Source: an uncultured Bacillota bacterium (GTDB taxonomy: Bacteria > Bacillota_I > Bacilli_A > RF39 > UBA660). Taken from it: a stretch of DNA of 18,242 bases. A model generated the notes under the pieces. It saw nothing but the letters and a program-made list of their open reading frames with translations, had not been told where the DNA came from and did no database searches. Position 1 is the first letter of the stretch. Each line of letters opens with the position of its first letter. The position numbers and the translations under genes were made by a program. This document shows, piece by piece, positions 1 to 7,337 of this stretch. Location: contig CAMUZJ010000012.1 in the NCBI GenBank assembly GCA_947165195.1, forward strand, positions 1 through 18,242, in the 5' to 3' direction.

Positions 1-114
1 AGCATAGAAATTGCCAAAAATCTTTTATCACAACAAATTCCAATAGAATCCATTGCCTCTTCTACACATCTGGATATAGAAACATTAAATACATTAAAAA
101 AGGAAATTGAATAA
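1..114 (+). CDS. 3' end of a Rpn/PD-(D/E)XK nuclease-type transposase-like protein (partial)
   Basis: The window opens inside a plus-strand reading frame whose last 37 codons end at TAA (112-114). The peptide starts SIEIAKNLLSQQIPIE and ends TLNTLKKEIE. The pattern 'IAKNLL..-x-IP-IE-x-IA-...-L-(E)-x-L-x-x-L' resembles the extreme C-terminus of Rpn/YhgA-like recombination-promoting nucleases and PD-(D/E)XK transposase-family proteins, which often end with an 'ARNLLxxGxxIExIAxxTGLSxEEI' helix-turn-helix-like tail. The catalytic core lies outside the window, so the assignment rests only on this tail. It is the only supported plus-strand gene, it converges on aspS, and a terminator follows it. 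It could instead be another helical protein. Confidence 0.5.
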   Translation, partial: SIEIAKNLLSQQIPIESIASSTHLDIETLNTLKKEIE

Positions 115-147
115 TACTATATAATATAACTTATATCCTATAGTTTT

Positions 148-185
148 ATAGTGTTGGTGAGTAAAATCACTTACACTATTTTTTT
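148..185 (+). terminator. Rho-independent terminator of the left-edge gene
   Basis: The hairpin arms ATAGTGT (148-154) and ACACTAT (173-179) are complementary. The inner part continues with GTGA/TCAC around a short loop, and a T run follows (to 185). It lies 34 bases after the plus-strand stop codon. The reverse strand lacks a T tail, so it acts for the plus strand. Confidence 0.8.
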
Positions 186-330
186 CGTAAAAATTAAAAT
201 AAGAACTGGAAGTTTGTAAATATATAGATACTAATCGGAAGCATAAATACCATTCTAATAGTACAAAAGGTTACTTATAATGATATCGTAAAAGGATGAG
301 ATATACTACAAAAAAAAATTATTTTCATAA

Positions 331-357
331 TAAAAGGATGACTATTCTTATCATCCT
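331..357 (-). terminator. Terminator of the hisS-aspS operon
   Basis: On the minus strand, AGGATGA and TCATCCT (plus positions 335-341 and 351-357) form a perfect 7-bp stem with a 9-base loop. It is followed by TTTATTATG and then more T-rich sequence. It begins 24 bases after the aspS stop codon. The T tail is interrupted, so efficiency may be moderate. Confidence 0.65.
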
Positions 358-381
358 ATTCATTATCATTTATTTTAACTA

Positions 382-1698
382 TTATGGATTAATTCTATTA
401 GGTCCTCTAAATAAGAATTCAGTTTCTTTAACACTAGGCATATTAAGTAGTAACATCGTAAGTCTATCTACTCCCATACCAAATCCACCATGAGGAGGAC
501 AACCATATTTAAAGAATTCTAAATAGAATTTAACATCTTCTCCAAGACCTTTTTCTTTAGCGTTCTTACATATTTCTTCATAACGATGTTCTCTTTGAGC
601 ACCTGTAGTTATTTCTAATCCTTTCCAAATTAAGTCGTATCCTTGTAGTACTCCTTCTTCATTTCTCATATGATAGAAGGCTCTCTTTTCTGCTGGGTAA
701 TCAATTACGAACATAAATTCATGATTAAATTTATCTTGTGCTAATTTATAAGTTAATTTTTCAGCTTCTGTTGTTAAATCGTTTTTCTCTTTCTCTTCTA
801 CTTTATAGCCATATCTTTCTTCAAGTTCTTGATAAACATCTGCTAAGCGCATAACTGGGAAAGGTAGTGTTGGTACAACTACTTCTACTCCGTATAATTC
901 TTTAATCTTTTCTCCATACTTTTCTTTTATTTTTTCTAAAGCATAGGTAAGCATTTCTGCATGTAGATTCATTACATCATGAAAGCTATTGATATAGGAA
1001 AACTCTACATCAAATCCAGTAAATTCTGTTGCATGACGAGAAGTATTAGAGTTTTCTGCACGAAATACTGGTCCTACTTCAAATACTTTTCCAAATCCTG
1101 CTGCCATAGCCATTTGTTTATAAAATTGTGGACTTTGAGCAAGATATGCCTTTCTATCAAAGTATTTTACTTCAAATACTTCAGAACCAGATTCGCTAGC
1201 TGCCCCTAAAAGTTTAGGTGTATGAATTTCTGTAAAGTCGTGGTCATATAAGTATTCTCTCATATATCTTACAAAAGCTGTTTGTACTCTAAACATGAAG
1301 TTATTCTTATCATTTCTTAAATCAATAAAACGATAATCAAATCTTGTATCAATATTGACATTTTCTAGATCTTTAAAGTTAAATGGTAATTCTTCACTCG
1401 TACTTGTAATTTCTATTTTAGTAGGAATAATTTCCATCCCATTTAATTTTACTTTTGGACTTTCTACTACTTTTCCTGTAATTTTTACAGTACTTTCTAA
1501 TGGTAAGTTATTAATAAGCTCTACCATTTCTTTATTTTTCTCTTCACTTTTTTCAATTGTTACTTGTACTTTTCCTGTTGCATCTCTTAGTATTACAAAT
1601 TGTACCCATTGTAAGTTTCTAATATTATCTACAAAACCATTTATTTCTACTTCTTTTTCAAAGTATTGATTTAAATTTCCTATATTAATATGTGTCAT
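382..1698 (-). CDS. aspS: Aspartyl-tRNA synthetase, archaeal-type (AspRS2)
   Basis: This enzyme attaches aspartate to tRNA-Asp, and possibly to tRNA-Asn in a transamidation route. It has 438 residues, far shorter than the roughly 590 of standard bacterial AspRS, and lacks the GAD insertion; this is the archaeal-type architecture. Residues about 1-105 form the OB-fold anticodon-binding domain (GFVDNIRNLQWVQF, LRDATGKVQVTIEK). The class II catalytic domain follows, with motif 1 (FTEIHTPKLLG), motif 2 (FRAENSNTSRHATEFTG), the aspartate-site loop ITTGAQREHRYE and motif 3 (GFGMGVDRLTMLLL). I chose the ATG at 1696-1698 because AGGAG sits 8 bases upstream; GTG (1705-1707) and ATG (1702-1704) are too close to that site. 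The preceding gene's stop codon lies right beside the ribosome binding site, so the two are co-transcribed. At the site that is Trp in discriminating archaeal AspRS this protein appears to have Asp, so tRNA specificity cannot be read from it. Confidence 0.95.
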   Translation of the reverse strand: MTHINIGNLNQYFEKEVEINGFVDNIRNLQWVQFVILRDATGKVQVTIEKSEEKNKEMVELINNLPLESTVKITGKVVESPKVKLNGMEIIPTKIEITSTSEELPFNFKDLENVNIDTRFDYRFIDLRNDKNNFMFRVQTAFVRYMREYLYDHDFTEIHTPKLLGAASESGSEVFEVKYFDRKAYLAQSPQFYKQMAMAAGFGKVFEVGPVFRAENSNTSRHATEFTGFDVEFSYINSFHDVMNLHAEMLTYALEKIKEKYGEKIKELYGVEVVVPTLPFPVMRLADVYQELEERYGYKVEEKEKNDLTTEAEKLTYKLAQDKFNHEFMFVIDYPAEKRAFYHMRNEEGVLQGYDLIWKGLEITTGAQREHRYEEICKNAKEKGLGEDVKFYLEFFKYGCPPHGGFGMGVDRLTMLLLNMPSVKETEFLFRGPNRINP

Positions 1699-1709
1699 AT
1701 ACATCACTC

Positions 1710-2282
1710 CTATTTTATATGTTTATTTTTTTGTTCTTTACCATATAAGCTAAGTACTTTATTTCTTTTGTGAGAAAAATTATTATCTTCTCCTACCGAT
1801 AAACTTAAAATACTTTCTACAAATGGAATCCAATCTTCATTATTTCCTACATTTGGATGATACCATTTTGAATTATCCATTTCTCTTATATTTTTATTAG
1901 ATAATAATCGGCTATATTTTTTTAAAACCGTTTTTGCTTTTACACAGCATCCTTGATTTCCTTCATTGTTTTGAATAAAAGTACTTAGTACATTTTCAAC
2001 AAAATTATAATTTAGATAAAGTTTTTCTTGATTTTCTTTTTCTATTCCCTCTATATTTAAGAAAGTTCTTTTTGCGTTATCAATTGCATTATCAATTTCT
2101 GAAAATGCATCTAAATTTCTAATATCTGTTTCTTTCTTTATTAAATAGTATAGTACGGCATATCCTAATATTTTATCTTCTATATTTTCATTTGAACCTT
2201 CTTCTAATGTATTTAGAATATGCTTTTCTAAATTATCTAGTAATTCTTGTTCTTTATTTTTATACTCATAATGATTTTCCAC
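1710..2282 (-). CDS. Unknown 190-residue protein between hisS and aspS
   Basis: I do not recognise this family. It is soluble-looking and mostly helical, with no signal peptide or membrane segment. The N-terminus is acidic (EYKNKEQELLDNLEKHIL), a helical middle includes DKILGYAVLYYLIKK, and there is a Cys pair near the middle (NQGCCVKAK) and a SKWYHPNVGNNEDW segment towards the end. The start is most likely GTG at 2280-2282: AAAAGGAGG lies 6 bases upstream. The frame is also open from an ATG at 2298-2300, but in that version the Shine-Dalgarno sequence would be translated as the second to fourth codons. That ATG overlaps the hisS stop (TAATG). The TAG stop abuts the aspS ribosome binding site. 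The setting, inside a T-box-controlled synthetase operon, suggests a role linked to translation or tRNA charging; this is inference only. Confidence 0.85.
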   Translation of the reverse strand: MENHYEYKNKEQELLDNLEKHILNTLEEGSNENIEDKILGYAVLYYLIKKETDIRNLDAFSEIDNAIDNAKRTFLNIEGIEKENQEKLYLNYNFVENVLSTFIQNNEGNQGCCVKAKTVLKKYSRLLSNKNIREMDNSKWYHPNVGNNEDWIPFVESILSLSVGEDNNFSHKRNKVLSLYGKEQKNKHIK

Positions 2283-2299
2283 AAATAACCTCCTTTTCA

Positions 2300-3670
2300 T
2301 TAATTACTATGATGACATTTTCCACAACATTCATGTCCTTCTTCAGAATGATTGCCGCAACATCCACAGTCACATCCATCATCTTCTAAATCATACTCAT
2401 CTTCTTTACAATTTTCATCTAAATAATAAATTAAGACATCTAAACTAATTGTTTCTTCTTCTTTGGTTTTATTATTTTTGATTTTTACTTCATTGTTATT
2501 TAAATCTTCGCTGTTTAAAACGACTGTAAATTTAGCATTTAATCTATCTGCCTGTTTAAATTGAGCTTTTAAGCTTCTACCCGTATATTCTGTATCCACT
2601 ATAAATCCAGCCATACGTAACTCTTGAGAAAGGTATGCTGCATATTTTTTTTCTTCTTCATTAACATACATTAAGAATAGGTCAATATTTTCTACAATTG
2701 GTAATTTTACTTGCTCTAATTCTAAGGCTTGTACAAGTCTTCCCACTCCACAAGCAAATCCAACGCAAGGAGTCTCTGGTCCATCTAACTGACTAACTAG
2801 TCCATTATATCTTCCACCTGCTCCTATTACATTATTAGAACCAAATCCTTCTACTTTTGCTTCTATTTCAAATACTGTATGGTTGTAATAATCAAGTCCT
2901 CTAACAACATTAGGATTTACTTCATAAGATACTCCTAATATATCTAAGTAGTCTTTTACTTTATCAAATATATTTTTACTATCTTCATTTAAATAATCAA
3001 TCGTTTTTGGAGCATTTTTTAAAATTTCATTTTCACTATCTACTTTACAATCTAAAATTCTTAATGGATTTTTTTCATATCTTTCTTGACAATCTTCACA
3101 GAAATTTTTTATATGAGGTTTAAAGTAGTCTAGTAAAGCTTTTCTGTAATTATCTCTACTTTCTTTATCTCCTAAAGAATTAATATTTACTTTAATTTCT
3201 TTTAGTCCTAGCATTTTATAAATATTAACAGCTAGTGATATTACCTCCGCATCCGTTAGTGGATCATCACTTCCTAATACTTCCATACCAAATTGAGTAA
3301 GTTCTCTATCTCTTCCACTTTGTGGTCTTTCATAGCGATACATGGTACCGTTATAATACACCTTTACTGGTTGGTTTGCATCTCCATACATTTTATTTTC
3401 TATGTAGCTTCTAACTACTCCTGCTGTTCCTTCAGGACGAAGAGTAATCTTTCTTCCACCTCTATCTTCAAAGTCATAGGTTTCCTTGGTAACTATATCT
3501 GTTGTATCTCCTATCCCTCTATGAAATAGTTCTGTTGCCTCAAATAAAGGGGTTCTAATATAATTATAATTATATTTTTCCATCGCAGCATCAATAACAC
3601 TATCTACATATTTCCATACTTTTGCTTCACGACCTATTATGTCATTACAACCTTTTTGTTTTTGTATCAT
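2300..3670 (-). CDS. hisS: Histidyl-tRNA synthetase with a Cys/His-rich C-terminal tail
   Basis: This enzyme charges tRNA-His. Class II signatures are present: motif 1 region (TPLFEATELFHRG, about residues 41-52), motif 2 (YNGTMYRYERPQSGRDRE, about 106-123), the HisRS-specific RGLDYYNHTVFE loop, and motif 3 (CVGFACGVGRLVQAL). An anticodon-binding domain starts near PIVENIDLFLMYV. The protein is 456 residues against the usual 420-430. The extra length is an acidic then Cys/His-rich tail (about 418-456, including GCDCGCCGNH and HECCGKCHH), which could bind metal. The start is ATG 3668-3670, preceded by GAGGAGG at 6 bases; a longer frame to 3706 runs through the T-box terminator and is rejected. 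It is the first gene of the T-box operon hisS - unknown - aspS. Confidence 0.97.
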   Translation of the reverse strand: MIQKQKGCNDIIGREAKVWKYVDSVIDAAMEKYNYNYIRTPLFEATELFHRGIGDTTDIVTKETYDFEDRGGRKITLRPEGTAGVVRSYIENKMYGDANQPVKVYYNGTMYRYERPQSGRDRELTQFGMEVLGSDDPLTDAEVISLAVNIYKMLGLKEIKVNINSLGDKESRDNYRKALLDYFKPHIKNFCEDCQERYEKNPLRILDCKVDSENEILKNAPKTIDYLNEDSKNIFDKVKDYLDILGVSYEVNPNVVRGLDYYNHTVFEIEAKVEGFGSNNVIGAGGRYNGLVSQLDGPETPCVGFACGVGRLVQALELEQVKLPIVENIDLFLMYVNEEEKKYAAYLSQELRMAGFIVDTEYTGRSLKAQFKQADRLNAKFTVVLNSEDLNNNEVKIKNNKTKEEETISLDVLIYYLDENCKEDEYDLEDDGCDCGCCGNHSEEGHECCGKCHHSN

Positions 3671-3683
3671 GTTTTTCCTCCTC

Positions 3684-3877
3684 AAAATAAAAAGATGGCC
3701 TACCAAAGGACGAACAATATAGCCCGCGGTGCCACCTTATTTTTTTCTCTTCATAACTTATAACGCAGTCACTCGCTTCCCGTATTTGGGATGTCTTCTA
3801 ATTACTCTTATGAATATTTTCACCAACCATATTCTCTCTAAAAGTAAGATATAATTATACTCTTTCCCAAGAAGTTA
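3684..3877 (-). promoter_or_regulatory. T-box leader with an aspartate (GAC) specifier
   Basis: Uncharged tRNA binding to this leader should stabilise an antiterminator and switch on hisS and aspS. The conserved T-box sequence AAGGTGGCACCGCGGGC lies at 3722-3738, and its antiterminator partner CGTCCTT follows. The Stem I base pairs TTGGGA (3865-3870) with TCCCAA (3786-3791). The specifier loop shows the loop-E pair AGTA (3858-3861) and GAA (3796-3798). The codon right after GAA is GAC (3793-3795), for Asp. An AGAGAG stretch and a GGTTGGTGAAA motif mark the distal part of Stem I. The bulge base N in TGGN is C, matching the G73 discriminator of tRNA-Asp rather than the C73 of tRNA-His. The terminator alternative probably pairs TGGCACC with GGTAGGCCA before a T run (3684-3694). 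The terminator pairing is the least certain part. Confidence 0.93.
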
Positions 3878-3882
3878 CTCCT

Positions 3883-3911
3883 ATTATAAACTAATTTTTA
3901 AAAATAAACAA
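3883..3911 (-). promoter_or_regulatory. Sigma-A-type promoter of the T-box/hisS operon
   Basis: On the minus strand, TTGTTT (3906-3911) and a perfect TATAAT (3883-3888) are separated by exactly 17 bases. The predicted start point is near 3876, just ahead of T-box Stem I. The -35 element lies inside the last codons of the upstream peptidase gene. Confidence 0.7.
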
Positions 3912-5079
3912 TTATTTTTTTTAAATGTTTTAGTTGTTCTTTATACAATTTTAAATAATGATTAGGTGTCATACTATTTTTCTGTAAATACTTTGTATTA
4001 AAATTTCTTTTACTAGCAAGTAGAAAGTCTTCTATTTTCTTACCTTGTAATCCTTCTTTATCTACATCATTTTTTAAAAACATAGAAATAATATCTCCAT
4101 ACATATAGATATAATTATCCCTTACATCTAATTTATCAAAGTCATAAACTGTCTTTTTAATAAATGCTTTATCTTGAATAAACTGTGAAAGTCGACTCTC
4201 TTGTTTTCTCTTATACTTTTCATCATCCCTAAATCCCCATAAGAATTCATCATCTAGTAGGCTATATGCAAAAGAGAAGGAAAGAAAAGCTAGATTATTT
4301 TCTAAGCAATCCAAATTTTGTATTTTACATGCTTCTTTTCTTATACTATTATTTATCATAAAATCTAAATATAGTTTTTCAAATAATTTTGAAGTTGTCT
4401 CTTTATAGTAAGAATTTGTGTACTTTAAATATTCTTTTGGAGTAAATTTCATTTTTTCAAAATAATAGGCATGTCCTAATTCATGTACTAATCTCATCAT
4501 AGAAGAAATATTATACTCAAAGTTTTTAATAAAAATATTATTTTGTTTTGTTATAGGATTATGTAAAGTATATGCTCTCGCAGTTGTTTTTCTTATGTTA
4601 TTTATTGGATAAATATTTTTATTTTCAATCATATTTTTATAGAAATCTTCTAAGTTTAAGCTTTTCATAAATTCTAATAAAATATGATAAAATTCTTCTT
4701 TTTGAAAATACATTTCTTGAATACAAGGTCTTTTTTCTTCTTTTATTTCTTTTTTTGTATCCCATAAAAGTTTTTCTGTATGAATAATTAGTTGTGATGT
4801 ATATTTAAAATGAAAATTTTTAAATATCGTAAAATCTCTAATCCATTTATCGTTATATATTTTTATTTTTTTTACATATTTTTTTAAGTCTTTTTGATTA
4901 GTATTTAGAGTATTTTCTCTTGATTCTATATTATGGTCTGTCATATTTCTAATGGATTCATATAATCCTTCTATATAAGAAATAAGAACAATTTTTTCTT
5001 CTGTATTTTTGGTTTTTTCTAATAATTGAGAATTTTTTTCTATTTCTTCGATTAGTTTTTTTTCAGCAATAAGCTCCAT
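3898..5079 (-). CDS. Short M3-like zinc metallopeptidase, copy B
   Basis: A probable cytoplasmic zinc peptidase of the M3 / oligoendopeptidase F type, acting on short peptides. The gluzincin motif HELGH (H199, E200, H203) is followed 24 residues later by E227 in YYKETTSKLFE, which matches the third zinc ligand of M3 enzymes (E-x-x-S-x-x-F/N-E). A NYIYMYG segment (about 322-328) resembles the Tyr-rich substrate-binding segment of oligoendopeptidase F. At 393 residues it is much shorter than typical M3 enzymes (about 560-600), mainly through a reduced N-terminal half. There is no signal peptide or membrane segment. AAAGGGG precedes the ATG. It lies 11 bases after a paralogue, to which it aligns over most of its length; the pair probably shares one transcript. 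The substrate is unknown. Confidence 0.82.
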   Translation of the reverse strand: MELIAEKKLIEEIEKNSQLLEKTKNTEEKIVLISYIEGLYESIRNMTDHNIESRENTLNTNQKDLKKYVKKIKIYNDKWIRDFTIFKNFHFKYTSQLIIHTEKLLWDTKKEIKEEKRPCIQEMYFQKEEFYHILLEFMKSLNLEDFYKNMIENKNIYPINNIRKTTARAYTLHNPITKQNNIFIKNFEYNISSMMRLVHELGHAYYFEKMKFTPKEYLKYTNSYYKETTSKLFEKLYLDFMINNSIRKEACKIQNLDCLENNLAFLSFSFAYSLLDDEFLWGFRDDEKYKRKQESRLSQFIQDKAFIKKTVYDFDKLDVRDNYIYMYGDIISMFLKNDVDKEGLQGKKIEDFLLASKRNFNTKYLQKNSMTPNHYLKLYKEQLKHLKKIIVYF

Positions 5080-5090
5080 AATAATCCCCT

Positions 5091-6218
5091 TTATTTTTTG
5101 ATGGAATGTATTTGTTTTTTATATAGTTTTATATATTGATTAGGTGTTATCTCCCAGTTATCTAATTCTTTTTTGTTAAAAACTTCTACTCTTTTTTTGG
5201 AAAATTGTTTTAATAGATTACTAGATAATCCTTCTTCTTCATATACATCTTTTAGAAATAAGGAAATAATATTTCCATATGCGTAATTATAATTTTCTGG
5301 TATCATCATAAAATGATAATTTTTTATGAATTGATTGACTACATTTTTATTTGTAAATTGTTCTGATATTTTATTTGCTATTTTTTTCTTTTTATTTTTA
5401 TCATCATTTTGATTACATAATAATTGTTCATCTAAACAACTTAGTATGTAGGAAAAAGACATACTAGCCAAGCTATTATTTTCAAATTCTAATAATAGGG
5501 ATTCTGCTTTATATTTTTCTATATTATTTTTAAGCATATACGATATAAATAATCGTTCAAACATTTTAGAGTATACTTCTCCATAATAGGATTGAAAATA
5601 ATATTTATTGTAGGTAGCACTATCACATTCTAATGTTTCATAATCATAGGCATGTCCTATTTCATGTACTAGGGTAAGCATAGAAGATATGTTATAGGAA
5701 AAGTCTTTGATAAAGATATCATAGTCTTTATTTATATGGTTATATAGAATGTATCCGCTATCTGTTTTATAAGTATCTTTATCGTTTATATTTATTTTAT
5801 GTATCTGATGATTATTTATAATATTATCTAGTAGTTTTTCTTTGTTGATACTTTTCATAAAGCTACTTAGAATATAGTAAAATTCTTTTTTAGTTAGTTT
5901 TATATCTTCTTTCCTATTTTCTTGAGGTAATTTAGATTGTTCTTTTTCGGTTATTGTTAATATTTGGTCTAAAAAGTTTTTATGAAATTCTTTATTCTCA
6001 ATAAAGTTTTCCATCATTTCATAATGATAGTAAAACATTTTTTCTAGTATTTTTTCTGTATAAGGAATTTTTCGATATTGTTTTATTTTTTTAGGAGCTA
6101 AGCTATTCATAGTGTTTTCTAAGTTATTAATATAGTTTTCAAGAATAATTTTTTTATCTATATTGTTAGTGGCTTTTAGTAGTTTACAAGCTTCTTTTAT
6201 TTTGTTGGAAAAATTCAT
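5091..6218 (-). CDS. Short M3-like zinc metallopeptidase, copy A
   Basis: Paralogue of the next gene downstream, with the same layout in 375 residues. It has HEIGH (H185, E186, H189), a likely third zinc ligand E214 in YYGEVYSKMFER, and a NYNYAYGNIISLFLK segment near the C-terminus. Shared blocks between the copies include KEFYYILSSFMKS versus EEFYHILLEFMKS, FSYNISSMLTLVHEIGHAY versus FEYNISSMMRLVHELGHAY, and TPNQYIKLYKKQ versus TPNHYLKLYKEQ. All predicted zinc and catalytic residues remain in both, so neither looks dead. The start is ATG 6216-6218, with GGAGG 6 bases upstream; a TTG-initiated extension to 6233 would translate the ribosome binding site. No export signal is visible. It is the first gene after a terminator and its own extended -10 promoter, so the pair forms a separate transcription unit. 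Confidence 0.82.
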   Translation of the reverse strand: MNFSNKIKEACKLLKATNNIDKKIILENYINNLENTMNSLAPKKIKQYRKIPYTEKILEKMFYYHYEMMENFIENKEFHKNFLDQILTITEKEQSKLPQENRKEDIKLTKKEFYYILSSFMKSINKEKLLDNIINNHQIHKININDKDTYKTDSGYILYNHINKDYDIFIKDFSYNISSMLTLVHEIGHAYDYETLECDSATYNKYYFQSYYGEVYSKMFERLFISYMLKNNIEKYKAESLLLEFENNSLASMSFSYILSCLDEQLLCNQNDDKNKKKKIANKISEQFTNKNVVNQFIKNYHFMMIPENYNYAYGNIISLFLKDVYEEEGLSSNLLKQFSKKRVEVFNKKELDNWEITPNQYIKLYKKQIHSIKK

Positions 6219-6241
6219 AGTCTGCCTCCACAACTTTGCTT

Positions 6242-6247
6242 ATTATA
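6242..6247 (-). promoter_or_regulatory. Extended -10 promoter of the peptidase pair
   Basis: On the minus strand the sequence reads ATGCTATAATAAG, a perfect TATAAT preceded by TG and one base. At the expected -35 position there is only a T-rich stretch (TTCTTT), so the extended -10 probably carries recognition. It sits between the upstream terminator and the copy A ribosome binding site. Confidence 0.6.
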
Positions 6248-6259
6248 GCATAGAGAAGC

Positions 6260-6290
6260 AAAAAAAAGAAGACTATTTTTAGATAGCTTC
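6260..6290 (-). terminator. Terminator of the secDF-relA-dtd-permease operon
   Basis: On the minus strand GAAGCTAT (3' end of the coding region) pairs with ATAG(T)CTTC with one bulged base, followed by eight T. The permease stop codon (6279-6281) lies in the loop. Confidence 0.82.
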
Positions 6291-7334
6291 TTTTACTTTA
6301 TCAATTCCTTTTTTTAAGTCACCTTTAAAGAAGTGGTAAGTTGTTCGAATTAGTAGGTAACATGGTAGTGCAATAATAATTCCTTTGATTCCAAGGAGTG
6401 TTCCTCCAACAGATACTACCATAATGGTTATTAGAGGATTTACATCATTTGTCTTACCATATACCCGTGGAGAAATAACATATCCATCTAGTTGAGGGAA
6501 TACCAAGCAAATAATAATGGTTGCGATAGTTAGTGGAAAAGAGATTACAGTTGCGGTAAGAATTGCAATGATATTGGTAATCAATCCTCCAAAGTATGGA
6601 ATAATGGTTGTAAGACAAGCTAATATTCCTAATATTAACCAGTTCGGATGCCCTACTAATAGGAATAATAAACTATATTCAATAAATTGAATTACCATGA
6701 AGAATGATAATCCTTTGATATAATTAGAAATTTCTATATCTAAGCATTTTATATATTCAAATGCACGTTTTTTATAAGATAATAGTGCTTCTTTTACCCA
6801 AGTTCTTATTTTTCCCATATCGGCTAGGAAATAAACAAATCCTACAAATCCTACTATAAATTTACTGGCAAAATCAATTGATTTATTCACTACATCTACA
6901 GTTGATGAGGTAGCAATACTTCCAATATCGGATAGAGCTGCGGTTAAGTAATCTGTTAATTCTATTTCAAAACTGCCTAGGTTAATGTTAAATTTATCTC
7001 CTATTGTATCAAGAAACTCTAACACTCTATTAACAAAAGAAGCAAATTGGTCATAAATTAGTGGTAAAGTCATAGCTAGTAATCCTCCTAGTAGTAGGAT
7101 AACTGCTAAGATGACAACGGTAACCGCTAATCCCTTTTTTAGTCCCTTTTTCTCTAAAAGTCCTACTATAGGAGTTAGTGCATAGGCAAAAGCAAATCCT
7201 ATGATAAATGGTGTCATTACTGCTACTATTTTTCCTAGGATGCCTAGCCATAAGTTAATGTTGGATAGACCTATATATAGTAGTATCATCAAAGCTGCCA
7301 AATTAATAATTCCATAATTTAATCTTTTTGACAT
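6279..7334 (-). CDS. AI-2E family transporter (YdiK/TqsA/PerM-type permease)
   Basis: An integral membrane protein of the AI-2 exporter superfamily, 351 residues, a usual length. The N-terminal half has hydrophobic segments at about 10-30, 35-55 and 65-95. A soluble amphipathic region follows (about 95-150, FVNRVLEFLDTIGDKF), and then several C-terminal membrane helices. Family signatures are IIPYFGGLITNI, the PQLDGYVISPRVYGKTNDV segment and GTLLGIKGIIIALP. The transported substrate differs across this family (AI-2, ions, osmolytes) and cannot be told from sequence. It starts 3 bases after the dtd stop, and its ribosome binding site GAGAGG lies inside the dtd C-terminus, so it is part of the secDF-relA-dtd unit. 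Confidence 0.9.
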   Translation of the reverse strand: MSKRLNYGIINLAALMILLYIGLSNINLWLGILGKIVAVMTPFIIGFAFAYALTPIVGLLEKKGLKKGLAVTVVILAVILLLGGLLAMTLPLIYDQFASFVNRVLEFLDTIGDKFNINLGSFEIELTDYLTAALSDIGSIATSSTVDVVNKSIDFASKFIVGFVGFVYFLADMGKIRTWVKEALLSYKKRAFEYIKCLDIEISNYIKGLSFFMVIQFIEYSLLFLLVGHPNWLILGILACLTTIIPYFGGLITNIIAILTATVISFPLTIATIIICLVFPQLDGYVISPRVYGKTNDVNPLITIMVVSVGGTLLGIKGIIIALPCYLLIRTTYHFFKGDLKKGIDKVKEAI

Positions 7335-7337
7335 ATT

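Noticed and set aside
296..493. Short plus-strand open frame with a hydrophobic stretch
   Set aside because: It overlaps the aspS 3' end and its terminator, and no separate ribosome binding site lies at a usual distance. Its hydrophobic look comes from the AT-rich antisense sequence.
3671..3706. Upstream extension of hisS by 12 codons
   Set aside because: It would run through the T-box terminator and translate the GAGGAGG site; the ATG at 3668-3670 has a near-ideal ribosome binding site and matches the usual HisRS N-terminus.
3898..6218. Peptidase pair as a DNA-level tandem repeat or frameshifted single gene
   Set aside because: Similarity is at the protein level and spread over the full length. 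Each copy has its own start, ribosome binding site and complete zinc-binding set, so this is an old gene duplication.
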